64,000 nt of DNA from the NCBI RefSeq assembly GCF_030812915.1, contig NZ_JAUSTQ010000004.1, positions 62,001-126,000 on the forward strand, in the 5' to 3' direction. This DNA comes from Alkalibacillus salilacus (GTDB lineage: Bacteria > Bacillota > Bacilli > Bacillales > Alkalibacillaceae). Under the pieces are notes generated by a model. That model saw only the letters and a list, made by a program, of their open reading frames with translations, did no database searches and had not been told where the DNA came from. The translations under genes were made by a program, and so were the position numbers. Below, in pieces: positions 43,404 to 51,411 of this stretch. The first letter of the stretch is position 1, and every line of letters starts with the position of its first letter.

Positions 43404-45365
43404 TTAGACACCACTTTCTTGTTTGTTTTTCACCCAATTGATAATGCCTCCTGCTAGTATTATGTCCAAATGGCGGTCAGTTAAACTGTGTTTAACTCGA
43501 ATTGTTTCATCTTTACCTTTGATGCCCACATCAAATTCATAAGACTCTTGGATTTTATCACGAATACCTGTGAATTCTAAGACGTCATCTTGTTCGACCT
43601 TGTCGTAATCACTTTCATTCACAAAAGTTAACGGTAAAATACCGAAGTTAATTAAGTTCTGTAAATGAATTCGAGCAAAGTCTTTCGTAATCACAGCTTT
43701 CATACCTAAATAACGCGGTGCTAATGCAGCGTGTTCACGGCTTGAACCTTGACCATAGTTATAACCACCAACTACAGCATGACCGCTTTCATTACGAAGA
43801 TTCATCGCACGCTCATAGTAATTATCATCAACTATTTCAAACGTAAAGGTACTAATCTTAGGTAGGTTACTACGATATGGTAGAACACGTGAACCGCCAG
43901 CTAAGATCTCATCTGTTGAAATGTTATCTCCCATCTTCAGTAAAACTGGCACTTCAAAATGATCTTGTAAAGGATTCATTTGTGGGATAGAGCTAATATT
44001 AGGCCCTTTCTCAAGTTCCACTTTTAATCCTTCAGCAGGTGTTGAAGGTGCTTCTAACATGTGTTTTTCTTTTTGGAAATCGACTTTTGTTGGCTCTTTA
44101 ATCTTCGGATAACTCATATCAAGTGTACGAGGATCCGTAATTTCACCTGTTAGTGCAGATGCAGCTGCTGTTTCAGGGCTACATAAGAACACACTATCCT
44201 CTTTAGTACCTGAACGACCAGGGAAGTTACGAGGCGTCGTTCTTAAGCTATTTTTCCCAGATGCTGGCGCTTGCCCCATACCGATACATCCATTACAACC
44301 TGCTTGGTGAAGACGAGCTCCAGCTTGGAGTAAGCTTGCGATATGGCCGTCTTCTACAAGTTGCGTTAGGATTTGACGAGATGATGGGTTAATATCAAGT
44401 GATAACCCTTCTGCAATATGTTTATCTTTAACAATCTCAGCCACAACAGCAAAGTCACGGTAACCAGGATTAGCTGATGAGCCAATATATGATTGATAAA
44501 TCGGTTCACCTGCTACTTCGCTAACAGGTACAACTTTACCTGGACTTGAAGGTTTAGCAATTAATGGCTCTAATTGTGAAAGATCAATCTCTTCTTCAAT
44601 ATCGTACTCAGCACCACGATCAGCTGACAGTTCTTCAAATTCTTCTTCACGGCCTTGCACTTTCATGAAGTGTTTCACTTCTTTATCTGCCGGGAAAACC
44701 GTGCCTGTTGCACCAAGCTCAGCTCCCATATTCGCAATCACGTGACGATCCATCGCTGATAATTCTTTGACACCTGGACCGTAATATTCAATGACTTTGC
44801 CGACGCCACCTTTTACATCATGACGACGTAATAACTCAAGAATCACATCTTTAGCACTGACCCAATCAGGTAGCTTACCAGTTAACTTAATGCCCCAAAC
44901 TTCTGGCATTTTAATGTAATATGGCTCTCCAGCAATCGCTAAAGCAACATCAATTCCTCCTGCGCCCATCGCAAGCATACCCATACAACCGTTTGCACAC
45001 GTATGGCTATCTGAACCTAATAATGTCTTACCTGGGCGAGCTAATTTTTGCATGTGAACAGGGTGACTGACCCCATTACCTGGGCGACTATAATAAATGC
45101 CAAAACGATTAGCTGCACTACGTAAGAACATATGGTCATCTGGGTTACGATAATCATCTTGGATTAAGTTATGGTCAACATATTGGGCAGAGACTTCTGT
45201 CTTAGCTTGATCAATGCCCATCGCTTCAAGCTCAAGCATAACCATGGTACCCGTCGCATCCTGCGTTAATGTCTGATCAATTTCTAACCCTATTTCTTCA
45301 CCAGGTGTCATCTCACCTGAAACTAAATGTTCAGAAATGAGTTTTTGTGTTACATTCATTTTCAT
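43404..45365 (-). CDS. Compact aconitate hydratase (LeuC-LeuD-like fusion type)
   Basis: A 653-residue Fe-S enzyme that would interconvert citrate and isocitrate. The three cluster cysteines appear in SDSHTCANGC (first) and HQAGCNGCIGMG (second and third). GSSREHAALAPRYLGMKAVI is the swivel-domain substrate motif. It is far shorter than Bacillus CitB (about 900 residues) and resembles the compact aconitase type of anaerobes and archaea. Two ATG codons (45365, 45359) fit the AAAGGGG/AAGG sites; I use the first. It is followed at once by a zinc-finger miniprotein gene. Confidence 0.85.
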   Translation of the reverse strand: MKMNVTQKLISEHLVSGEMTPGEEIGLEIDQTLTQDATGTMVMLELEAMGIDQAKTEVSAQYVDHNLIQDDYRNPDDHMFLRSAANRFGIYYSRPGNGVSHPVHMQKLARPGKTLLGSDSHTCANGCMGMLAMGAGGIDVALAIAGEPYYIKMPEVWGIKLTGKLPDWVSAKDVILELLRRHDVKGGVGKVIEYYGPGVKELSAMDRHVIANMGAELGATGTVFPADKEVKHFMKVQGREEEFEELSADRGAEYDIEEEIDLSQLEPLIAKPSSPGKVVPVSEVAGEPIYQSYIGSSANPGYRDFAVVAEIVKDKHIAEGLSLDINPSSRQILTQLVEDGHIASLLQAGARLHQAGCNGCIGMGQAPASGKNSLRTTPRNFPGRSGTKEDSVFLCSPETAAASALTGEITDPRTLDMSYPKIKEPTKVDFQKEKHMLEAPSTPAEGLKVELEKGPNISSIPQMNPLQDHFEVPVLLKMGDNISTDEILAGGSRVLPYRSNLPKISTFTFEIVDDNYYERAMNLRNESGHAVVGGYNYGQGSSREHAALAPRYLGMKAVITKDFARIHLQNLINFGILPLTFVNESDYDKVEQDDVLEFTGIRDKIQESYEFDVGIKGKDETIRVKHSLTDRHLDIILAGGIINWVKNKQESGV

Positions 45366-45527
45366 AACCTTGAATCCCCTTTCAATAATATTCCGCACTT
45401 CATCTTACTTACTTAACAATCTACCCTTTTACATACATTCTTAAACACTTAACCCAACAGTTCTCACCTTTTATAGAATGTTCAAATCATCTCGAATTAG
45501 TCAAAAAAATCATTTTATTACCATATT

Positions 45528-45562
45528 AAAAAGGAGAGCCCTATATGGTAACCCTCCTTTTT
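45528..45562 (-). terminator. Terminator of the racemase gene
   Basis: AAAAAGGAG and CTCCTTTTT form a 9-bp stem around a 17-nt loop, with a T-run on the minus strand. It is 75 bp downstream of the racemase stop. The rest of the 45366-45637 gap shows nothing else recognised. Confidence 0.65.
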
Positions 45563-45637
45563 CAATGAATAATGTAGATTCACTCTACAATTATTTCTAT
45601 TCAGTTAATCATAAATCATGTAAACAACAAGCGATTC

Positions 45638-46330
45638 TCATCTTTCTATAGCATAATCAACAGCCCGTGTGACATGAATTTGAGACGTATCAAAAACTGG
45701 CACTGTCACATCATGTGATTTAATCAATAGCCCAATCTCTGTACAGCCAAAAATCACGCCTTCTGCTCCCTGTTGTACAAGTTGATTAATCACATCAATA
45801 TAATACTGCCTTGACTTCTCATGAAATTCACCTAAAACTAACTCTTCAAAAATAATTTGGTGGATACGATTCTGATCAGTCTCATTAGGAACTAATACTT
45901 CTAAATCTTGTTCAGCGATTCGCCCTTTATAAAATTCTTGTTCCATTGTATACTTCGTCCCTAATAATGCGACACGATGAAGGCCATGCGCTTTAATGGC
46001 ATCAGCTGTTGCATCAGCAATATGAATGATCGGAATTTCAGTTGCCATGTCAATCTGATCGATTACTTTATGCATCGTATTGGTAGCTAAGACAATCACG
46101 TCAGCTCCAGCTAATTCAAGCTTCTTCCCCGCTTCAGCTAACACTTGTCCAGCCTTATCCCATTCACCTTCAGCCTGATAACGTTCAATCTCAGCGAAAT
46201 TCACGCTATAGATCATGCATTCAGCAGAATGAAGCCCACCTAAACGCTCCTTCACTTGTTTGTTCATTTCCTGATAATACTCAGCTGTCGACTCCCAACT
46301 CATGCCACCAATCACACCGATTGTTTTCAT
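45638..46330 (-). CDS. Aspartate/glutamate racemase-family protein (YgeA-like)
   Basis: A 230-residue two-domain enzyme. MKTIGVIGGMSWESTAEYYQ (first 20 residues) is the family opening and FGCTEIGLL carries the second active-site Cys. At the first site, where racemases have a Cys in a CNT or CTNT context, it reads LATNTMH, so the first catalytic Cys is absent. Such members may be weak racemases or act on other amino acids. The start at 46330 follows GGAAGG; the upstream in-frame ATG is not supported. Monocistronic with a distal terminator. Confidence 0.82.
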   Translation of the reverse strand: MKTIGVIGGMSWESTAEYYQEMNKQVKERLGGLHSAECMIYSVNFAEIERYQAEGEWDKAGQVLAEAGKKLELAGADVIVLATNTMHKVIDQIDMATEIPIIHIADATADAIKAHGLHRVALLGTKYTMEQEFYKGRIAEQDLEVLVPNETDQNRIHQIIFEELVLGEFHEKSRQYYIDVINQLVQQGAEGVIFGCTEIGLLIKSHDVTVPVFDTSQIHVTRAVDYAIER

Positions 46331-46613
46331 TACAATACCACCTTCCGACAAAATCAAATTATTTCCCGGGTAATAATACATGTTTCGATGAGTGTATCAT
46401 CACTGGATGAATTGTTTAAAAAGCATTCAAGCAGAAAATTTTTGTTATTGAAAGATCCACACGCATAGAATAATCAGCTAATTTTCAATCATCCATCCAT
46501 TAAATTATTAGCATCATATTAGAGCAAGAAATGTCATAAGTCAAATGACCTTAAAGGTTTGTCGCTTGTGTACAACATACAGTTAAACATAGAGGCGATC
46601 TAACAATTAATGA

Positions 46614-46643
46614 TTGAAACAACGTATTGTTGAGTGGTATGAT
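46614..46643 (+). promoter_or_regulatory. Sigma-A promoter of the queuosine-precursor transporter
   Basis: TTGAAA, an 18-nt spacer and TATGAT. Transcription would start near 46650, some 30 nt before the preQ1 riboswitch. The rest of the 46331-46728 gap shows nothing else recognised. Confidence 0.6.
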
Positions 46644-46681
46644 TTACAAGCGATTTAGCTACAAAAATCGCAGATTAATAC

Positions 46682-46719
46682 AGCAGTTACCCAAAACCTG
46701 CTATAAAAAAATTAAGGAG
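46682..46719 (+). promoter_or_regulatory. PreQ1-I riboswitch
   Basis: AGCAG/CTGCT (P1) encloses an 11-nt loop ending in C, the base that pairs with preQ1, followed by an A-rich tail ATAAAAAAATTAAGGAG. The tail is nearly identical to that of the Bacillus queC aptamer (ATAAAAAACTAAGG). The first loop base is U and the loop Cs can pair with the GG of AAGGAG. The tail is the ribosome binding site of the transporter, so bound preQ1 should block translation. Assigned by eye without covariance search. Confidence 0.72.
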
Positions 46720-46728
46720 ATGACCAAA

Positions 46729-47406
46729 TTGAACGAGATTTTATTTTTTGTGACGTTAGCCATTAACTTTATAGGGATATTGTTATTCTATAAATTATTT
46801 GGAAAAACCGGATTGTTTGCATGGATTGCTTTTGCAACAGTGATTGCGAATATAGAAGTTGTTAAAAGCGTCAATATCTTCGGTTTAGAAGCAACGCTCG
46901 GAAATGTCGTCTATGCGACGATCTTTTTAGCCACTGATTTATTAAATGAGAAATATGGTAAGGAAGAAGCACGCAAGAGTGTATTTGTTGGACTAGCTTC
47001 AATGGCATTTTTCGTCATCATGATTCAAGTCGACTTAAATTATGTACCGAACTCAGAAGACTTCGCCCATGAACCAATGGAAACATTGTTCAGCATTACA
47101 CCGAGAATTATGATCGCAAGCTTTGTGGCCTACTTCATTTCTCAACTACTTGATGTGTATATATTTGACGCCATTAAACGCAAAACTGATGGCAAGTTTT
47201 TATTTATTCGAAATAATATCAGTACAGCAACGAGTCAATTAGTGGACAGCTTTATCTTCACTTTCATTGCCTTTCTCGGTGTATTTGAATTCAGCACAGT
47301 CGTTATGATTGGAATTACAACCTATTTATTAAAACTTCTTGTGGCTATCTTAGACACACCGATTTTATATCTTGCACGTAAAATGAATGGTCCAGAAAAA
47401 GAATAA
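46729..47406 (+). CDS. yhhQ: Queuosine precursor transporter (YhhQ/VUT family)
   Basis: A 225-residue membrane protein with about six helices, importing the tRNA-modification precursors preQ0/preQ1. The segments FLATDLLNEKYGKEEARKSV and NISTATSQLVDSFIFTFIAF are family hallmarks, and GDL/TDLLNE-like and SQLVDS motifs are kept. TTG 46729 is chosen because AAGGAG lies 9 nt before it; the ATG at 46720 overlaps the ribosome binding site. The upstream preQ1 aptamer places this SD in its tail, so uptake is shut off when preQ1 is plentiful. A terminator follows. Confidence 0.9.
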   Translation: MNEILFFVTLAINFIGILLFYKLFGKTGLFAWIAFATVIANIEVVKSVNIFGLEATLGNVVYATIFLATDLLNEKYGKEEARKSVFVGLASMAFFVIMIQVDLNYVPNSEDFAHEPMETLFSITPRIMIASFVAYFISQLLDVYIFDAIKRKTDGKFLFIRNNISTATSQLVDSFIFTFIAFLGVFEFSTVVMIGITTYLLKLLVAILDTPILYLARKMNGPEKE

Positions 47407-47413
47407 ACAAACC

Positions 47414-47447
47414 TAGCCATCGTTCTGATCAGAACGGTGGTTATTTT
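47414..47447 (+). terminator. Terminator after yhhQ
   Basis: CCATCGTTCT/AGAACGGTGG (10 bp, one G-U pair) with GATC loop and a TTATTTT tail, 11 bp after the stop. Confidence 0.8.
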
Positions 47448-47531
47448 ATGATTTATTATTCATCATTCATACATATCAGATCACCCATATGCACATACTA
47501 CGCGTGTTAACTTTCAGAAAGGGTGAACATG

Positions 47532-47726
47532 ATGGGAAAAGATGAACACAAAGGAAAAAGTAAAAAGCCATTAGGGCAAACACCAAACAATCAACAAGTC
47601 GAATCTAAGGATGTTGAATTCGCAGAGGACTTAGCCGATAGCGCTGATTTCGAAGCACAACGAAGAGCTGCCGAAGCTGAAGAACGCACTAGACAGGAAA
47701 AACATAATAAACGACGATCATTATAA
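47532..47726 (+). CDS. YfhD-like small hydrophilic protein
   Basis: A 64-residue charged protein without hydrophobic segments. VEFAEDLADSADFEAQRRAA is close to the pattern I recall for Bacillus YfhD, a small protein of unknown function. Starts at 47529 and 47532 are both possible; I prefer 47532, 8 nt from AAAGGG. It is transcribed alone with a strong terminator. Coiled-coil-like Glu/Arg repeats occur near the C-terminus (AAEAEERTRQEK). Function unknown. Confidence 0.7.
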   Translation: MGKDEHKGKSKKPLGQTPNNQQVESKDVEFAEDLADSADFEAQRRAAEAEERTRQEKHNKRRSL

Positions 47727-47729
47727 TAC

Positions 47730-47784
47730 AAAAGCCCCGAAGCGACCAATTTACTTATTGAACAGTCACTTCGGGGCTTTTTTG
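47730..47784. terminator. Bidirectional terminator between the YfhD-like gene and the PadR operon
   Basis: AAAGCCCCGAAG/CTTCGGGGCTTT (12 bp) with a long loop and TTTTT tail on the plus strand and an A-run on the other side. Confidence 0.85.
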
Positions 47785-47832
47785 ATGAGTGGCTATATTC
47801 ATAACTAAAATCACAGAGTGCTGTTATTCAAT

Positions 47833-48477
47833 CTACTTCCTCCGACTCACTCTCGTCATCAACAACAAGCTCAACCATAATCCAAAGCCAATCACAAAAA
47901 ATACCGTAAAAGCAGAAAAACCTATAAATAACTCACCTGTCGCTAAACCTGATATTACAGCCGTGAATATCGCAAATAACATAAAACCAACTGCAACGGC
48001 ATAAAGCGCAGCTCTCAGGCGTTGCATCGCATACATGGTCTTTGTTTCACGCGTTAGAATACCGTACGTTAAAAACACTCCTCCGATGACTGCAAAAATA
48101 CCTGCGCCTGGGACGGCTACTGGCTCAACTTCCATAAACATCATGCTCACAGACATTAGTAATCCAAAGACAATTAACATGGACCCAATCACGAGTGCCC
48201 CAACGGCCATTCTGTTCGTCATTGATGTATAGACGGTTTGTTTGGATTCATCTGCACCATGTTGTCTCATATCTTCTACGAGGCCACTCATGTCCCCCAT
48301 CGATGCTTTCGCTTCCTGAAAAGCTTCTTCATCACTCATGCCCTGTTTTTGATAATCGCTAATACGAGCATGCATATTCGTAATTAATTCTTGCTTTAAA
48401 TCAAATAATTGCTGACTCTCACTTACGCCTTTAAATAGATCGTCCACGTATTGTTGGACATCTCGATTAAGATTCAT
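47833..48477 (-). CDS. PadR-coupled membrane protein with permease-prefix domain
   Basis: A 214-residue protein. Residues 1-75 form a helical 'permease prefix' domain (VQQYVDDLFKG...ELITNMHARI, then ASMGDMSGLVEDM) known to sit next to PadR regulators. Four transmembrane helices follow (about 90-205). The ATG at 48477 is 8 nt from GGAGG and overlaps the PadR stop by 11 bp. PadR-membrane pairs of this kind often control stress response to membrane-active compounds; the true ligand is unknown. Confidence 0.8.
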   Translation of the reverse strand: MNLNRDVQQYVDDLFKGVSESQQLFDLKQELITNMHARISDYQKQGMSDEEAFQEAKASMGDMSGLVEDMRQHGADESKQTVYTSMTNRMAVGALVIGSMLIVFGLLMSVSMMFMEVEPVAVPGAGIFAVIGGVFLTYGILTRETKTMYAMQRLRAALYAVAVGFMLFAIFTAVISGLATGELFIGFSAFTVFFVIGFGLWLSLLLMTRVSRRK

Positions 48478-48817
48478 CCTCATTTCCTCCTGTAATCAAT
48501 TTATTTAATATTTCTTTAGCAAATATCCAATCTTTCCGGTTCTGCTCATACGCTTCAAGTCCAGCCTGAGTTAAACGGTAATATTTCCGTCGCCCCCCTT
48601 GAGTTTCATCGCCCCAATACGATTCAATTAATCCGTCCTTTTGTAAGCGTCTGAATGCTGTATAGAGAGTCGCCTCTTTCAATTCGTACTCACCATCGCT
48701 TAAGCCAATAATTTGTTTATAAATCTCATATCCATAACTATCGCCTTGGCGCAGGATATTCAAGATAATCGTTGATGTATGTCCGCGAATTAAATCTGTT
48801 GAAATATTCGATGCCAA
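48467..48817 (-). CDS. PadR-family transcriptional regulator
   Basis: A 116-residue winged-helix protein. HTSTIILNILRQGDSYGYEIYK opens the DNA-binding domain (22 residues, here cited by its start and end HTSTI...YEIYK), with YELKEATLYTAFRRLQKDG as the recognition region and GGRRKYYRLTQAG as the wing. The TTG at 48817 lies 8 nt after GGAGG and is preferred over longer in-frame ORFs. A perfect 12-bp inverted repeat overlaps the promoter upstream, so it is probably autorepressed. It is co-translated with the membrane partner. Confidence 0.88.
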   Translation of the reverse strand: MASNISTDLIRGHTSTIILNILRQGDSYGYEIYKQIIGLSDGEYELKEATLYTAFRRLQKDGLIESYWGDETQGGRRKYYRLTQAGLEAYEQNRKDWIFAKEILNKLITGGNEDES

Positions 48818-48838
48818 ATGTCTCACCTCCACAATAAC

Positions 48839-48876
48839 AATGTACAACATATTACTTTGTCTGTCAAAGTAATATG
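48839..48876 (-). promoter_or_regulatory. PadR operator and promoter
   Basis: CATATTACTTTG-TCTGT-CAAAGTAATATG (48848-48876) is a perfect 12-bp inverted repeat. On the minus strand TTGACA, a 17-nt spacer and TACATT (48839-48867) form a promoter that the operator overlaps. This is strong architecture for PadR autorepression. Confidence 0.82.
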
Positions 48877-48897
48877 CTACAACAATTAATATGGTAC

Positions 48898-48932
48898 AAA
48901 AAATGCCCACCAGTTAATAAACTGATGGGCAC
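48898..48932 (-). terminator. Terminator of the aldehyde dehydrogenase gene
   Basis: On the minus strand TGCCCATCAGTT pairs with AACTGGTGGGCA and is followed by TTTTT, 13 bp after the dehydrogenase stop. Confidence 0.85.
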
Positions 48933-48944
48933 TCATTCACCATT

Positions 48945-50378
48945 TTAAAATGTATAATTTAAACTTATCATTTTCCGATTCACCATTTCATGAATGGCGT
49001 ATTTGACACCTTCGTAACCATAGCCTGATTGTTTTCGACCACCATATGGCATATGGTCAAAACGTAAAGTCGGTACATCATTCACTAACACCTGACCAAC
49101 TTCTAAACCGTGAGCCATATCGATCGCTTGCTTCATATCATTACTAAATAGACCAGCACTTAAGCCGTATTGACTGTTATTCATCGCTTTTAACGCCTCA
49201 TCGCCACTTGCTACACGATTAATGATGACAACTGGTCCAAAGGCTTCTTCTTTCATGATCTTCGCGCCCTCTGGCACATTTGTTAAGACGGTCGGAGCAA
49301 TCCCATCATCCTTGGCTTCTCCACCTGTTAACACTTTTGCACCTTGCTGTTTTGCGTCTTCAATCCATTCTAACAAGCGCTGTTGTGATGGTTTATCAAT
49401 TAAATTACAGATATCCGTTTCTTCATCAAGTGGATCGCCAAATGTAAGTTGTTCTGCTCCCTTAATAAATTGATCTGTAAAGGTGTCAGCGATATCTTCG
49501 TGAACATAAATTCGTTGAGTACTAATACAGACCTGTCCGTTATAGGCATAGGATCCATGTACCGCTTTTGACACGATATCATCTAAGCGATCATTCATGC
49601 TTTTATCAACATAAAGCGCTGAGTTATTCCCGAGTTCAAGGGTAACCTTCTTAAGGCCAGCATTCGATTTAATTTCACGACCGACTGGCGGGCTACCTGT
49701 GAATGTAATCTTTTGAACAGCGTCACTTTTAAGTAAGACATCTCCTAAGACTTTCCCTTCACCTGGTACGACATGATAAGCATCTTCAGGTAACCCTGCT
49801 TGTACCAACGCTTCACGTAATAAGATCGCTGATAGAGGTGTTTTTTCAGCTGGTTTTACAATGACTGTATTACCAGAGGCAATCGCTGGTCCGACTTTAT
49901 GAACGACTAAATTAAGTGGGAAATTAAATGGTGTGATCGCACCAATAACGCCTATCGGTTCAAAAAGCGTGTACGCATCACGACCTGCTCCGTTTGGCGC
50001 TGCATCCATGGGAATCGATTCGCCTTCTAATTTTCGTGCTTCAATTGAAGAGAATTTCAACGTCTGCACAGTCCGATCTACTTCTGATAAAGCATATTTA
50101 ATCGGTTTTGCCGCTTCTTGAGCAATCGTTTCAGCGACCATTTGTTTATTGTCATGTAAAATTTCGCTGGCTCGATTTAAGATATCACTACGTTCATGAG
50201 CAGGCATGTTCTTAATCGTTTCGAATGCACCGTCTGCTTGTTTAATAGCATTCTCCATTTGCTCTTCTTTACAAATAGGCATTCGAGCTATTTCTTCCTT
50301 CGTATGCGGATTGACTAACGCTTGGGATTCAGTTGTGTTATTAGCTAACTGATCGAGATAAGGTTGATATTGCAACAT
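48945..50378 (-). CDS. NAD(P)-dependent aldehyde dehydrogenase
   Basis: A 477-residue tetrameric-type ALDH. The catalytic Cys is in YNGQVCISTQRI, the general-base Glu in KVTLELGNNSALYV, NAD contacts in GAITPFNFPLNL and FTGSPPVGREI, and KEEAFGPVVIIN near the C-terminus. It resembles phosphonoacetaldehyde, GapN-like and sulfoacetaldehyde-type subgroups; the substrate is not clear. The start ATG 50378 has AGGTG 9 nt upstream; longer in-frame starts are discarded. It is monocistronic. Confidence 0.88.
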   Translation of the reverse strand: MLQYQPYLDQLANNTTESQALVNPHTKEEIARMPICKEEQMENAIKQADGAFETIKNMPAHERSDILNRASEILHDNKQMVAETIAQEAAKPIKYALSEVDRTVQTLKFSSIEARKLEGESIPMDAAPNGAGRDAYTLFEPIGVIGAITPFNFPLNLVVHKVGPAIASGNTVIVKPAEKTPLSAILLREALVQAGLPEDAYHVVPGEGKVLGDVLLKSDAVQKITFTGSPPVGREIKSNAGLKKVTLELGNNSALYVDKSMNDRLDDIVSKAVHGSYAYNGQVCISTQRIYVHEDIADTFTDQFIKGAEQLTFGDPLDEETDICNLIDKPSQQRLLEWIEDAKQQGAKVLTGGEAKDDGIAPTVLTNVPEGAKIMKEEAFGPVVIINRVASGDEALKAMNNSQYGLSAGLFSNDMKQAIDMAHGLEVGQVLVNDVPTLRFDHMPYGGRKQSGYGYEGVKYAIHEMVNRKMISLNYTF

Positions 50379-50451
50379 ATATGTCATCACCTTTCTTTTA
50401 TAATGATGTTCTATAATACTATTCCACATTTAAACCACAACGTAACACGAT

Positions 50452-51102
50452 TTACGCTTTTCCATCCCATTCAGCATAGAATTGTTCTAGATAAGTTTCC
50501 ATGAACTGATGCCGTTTTTCTGCCATACGATAGCCTTCAGCTGTGTTCATCTTTTCTTTTAAGGTTAATAATTTTTCATAAAAATGGTTGATCGCCGTAT
50601 TGGTTTCATTGCGATATTCATCGGCTGTCATATTAGCGCGTGGCGATGCGTCGGGTTGATGGATGAGATGGCCTTTAGACCCTGCATATGTAAAGCTTCT
50701 TGCGATTCCTATGGCGCCGATTGCATCTAATCGGTCCGCATCTTGTACAACCTCTGCTTCACGACTTGGTAAAGTCTTGTAACCATGCTTGAACGATATC
50801 GTATCGATGATGGCGAAAATATCATCAATTTGTTGATATGAAATATGTTGGTCTTTCAACCAAGTCAATAATTCTACTCGGCTACTTTCCACATCGTGCG
50901 TCACTTTATCATCAATTACATCATGCAATAATGCGGCCATTTCCACAATCCATTGATCAACAGCTTCCGTATCAGCAATCTGCTTAGCATTGTTGACAAC
51001 ACGATAGATATGCCACCAGTCATGTCCAGATCCTTCTGTTTCTAATTTAGTTTGTACAAATTGTTCCGTTTCTTGAATTATGTTCTGTCGCCTATCATTC
51101 AT
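50452..51102 (-). CDS. HD-domain phosphohydrolase (YedJ/YpgQ-like)
   Basis: A 216-residue metal-dependent phosphohydrolase. The metal ligands are His in SGHDWWHIYRV, the HD pair in AALLHDVIDDK, and Asp in EVVQDADRLDAIGAIGIAR. The sequence resembles the YedJ/Bacillus YpgQ group, reported in part as a nucleotide phosphohydrolase. The start has AAGGAG upstream. It is separated by a short gap from the aldehyde dehydrogenase and shares no clear operon with the thiamine genes on the other strand. Confidence 0.85.
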   Translation of the reverse strand: MNDRRQNIIQETEQFVQTKLETEGSGHDWWHIYRVVNNAKQIADTEAVDQWIVEMAALLHDVIDDKVTHDVESSRVELLTWLKDQHISYQQIDDIFAIIDTISFKHGYKTLPSREAEVVQDADRLDAIGAIGIARSFTYAGSKGHLIHQPDASPRANMTADEYRNETNTAINHFYEKLLTLKEKMNTAEGYRMAEKRHQFMETYLEQFYAEWDGKA

Positions 51103-51155
51103 CCCAATACACTCCTTATTAAACTGACATCGACAAATTCTAGCAACCTTAAACG

Positions 51156-51184
51156 TTTACAATTATGTGTTCATTTATTATGAT
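51156..51184 (+). promoter_or_regulatory. Sigma-A promoter of the TPP-riboswitch ykoFEDC operon
   Basis: TTTACA, a 17-nt spacer and TATGAT (51179-51184), giving a start near 51191, about 20 nt before the TPP aptamer. Confidence 0.7.
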
Positions 51185-51213
51185 GAAAGTATAACAAAAC
51201 TGCATACGTGATG

Positions 51214-51309
51214 AACATGCACTAGGGGAGCTATGTCAAATGGCTGAGAAGGTTGGACCTGACCCTCAAGACCCGAACTAGGTAATACTAGCGTGGGGAA
51301 GTGCAGTGA
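51214..51309 (+). promoter_or_regulatory. TPP (THI-box) riboswitch
   Basis: The conserved CTGAGA (in ATGGCTGAGAAGG), GACCC and the GAACTAGGTAATACTAGCGTGGGGAAG region are all present as short stretches. P1 is TGCACT (51218-51223) with AGTGCA (51300-51305). TGCAGT of the P1 3' strand can alternatively pair with ACTGCA at the start of the following terminator, so an antiterminator forms without TPP and the terminator forms with it. It controls ykoFEDC. Confidence 0.93.
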
Positions 51310-51346
51310 AGCTTAATCTACCATAAGTGTAATGAGACAATAGCTG

Positions 51347-51376
51347 AACTGCATTCCCACGGGATGCAGTTTTTTT
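51347..51376 (+). terminator. Riboswitch-controlled terminator of ykoFEDC
   Basis: AACTGCATTCCC/GGGATGCAGTT, a 2-nt loop or slightly larger, followed by TTTTT. Its 5' arm competes with the P1 3' strand of the TPP aptamer. Confidence 0.9.
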
Positions 51377-51411
51377 GTTATATCAAACACTTTATAAGGA
51401 GGCGATTCGCC

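Noticed and set aside
46627-46719. Upstream in-frame start of the queuosine transporter
   Set aside because: It would translate through the preQ1 aptamer; TTG at 46729 has the correct SD spacing.
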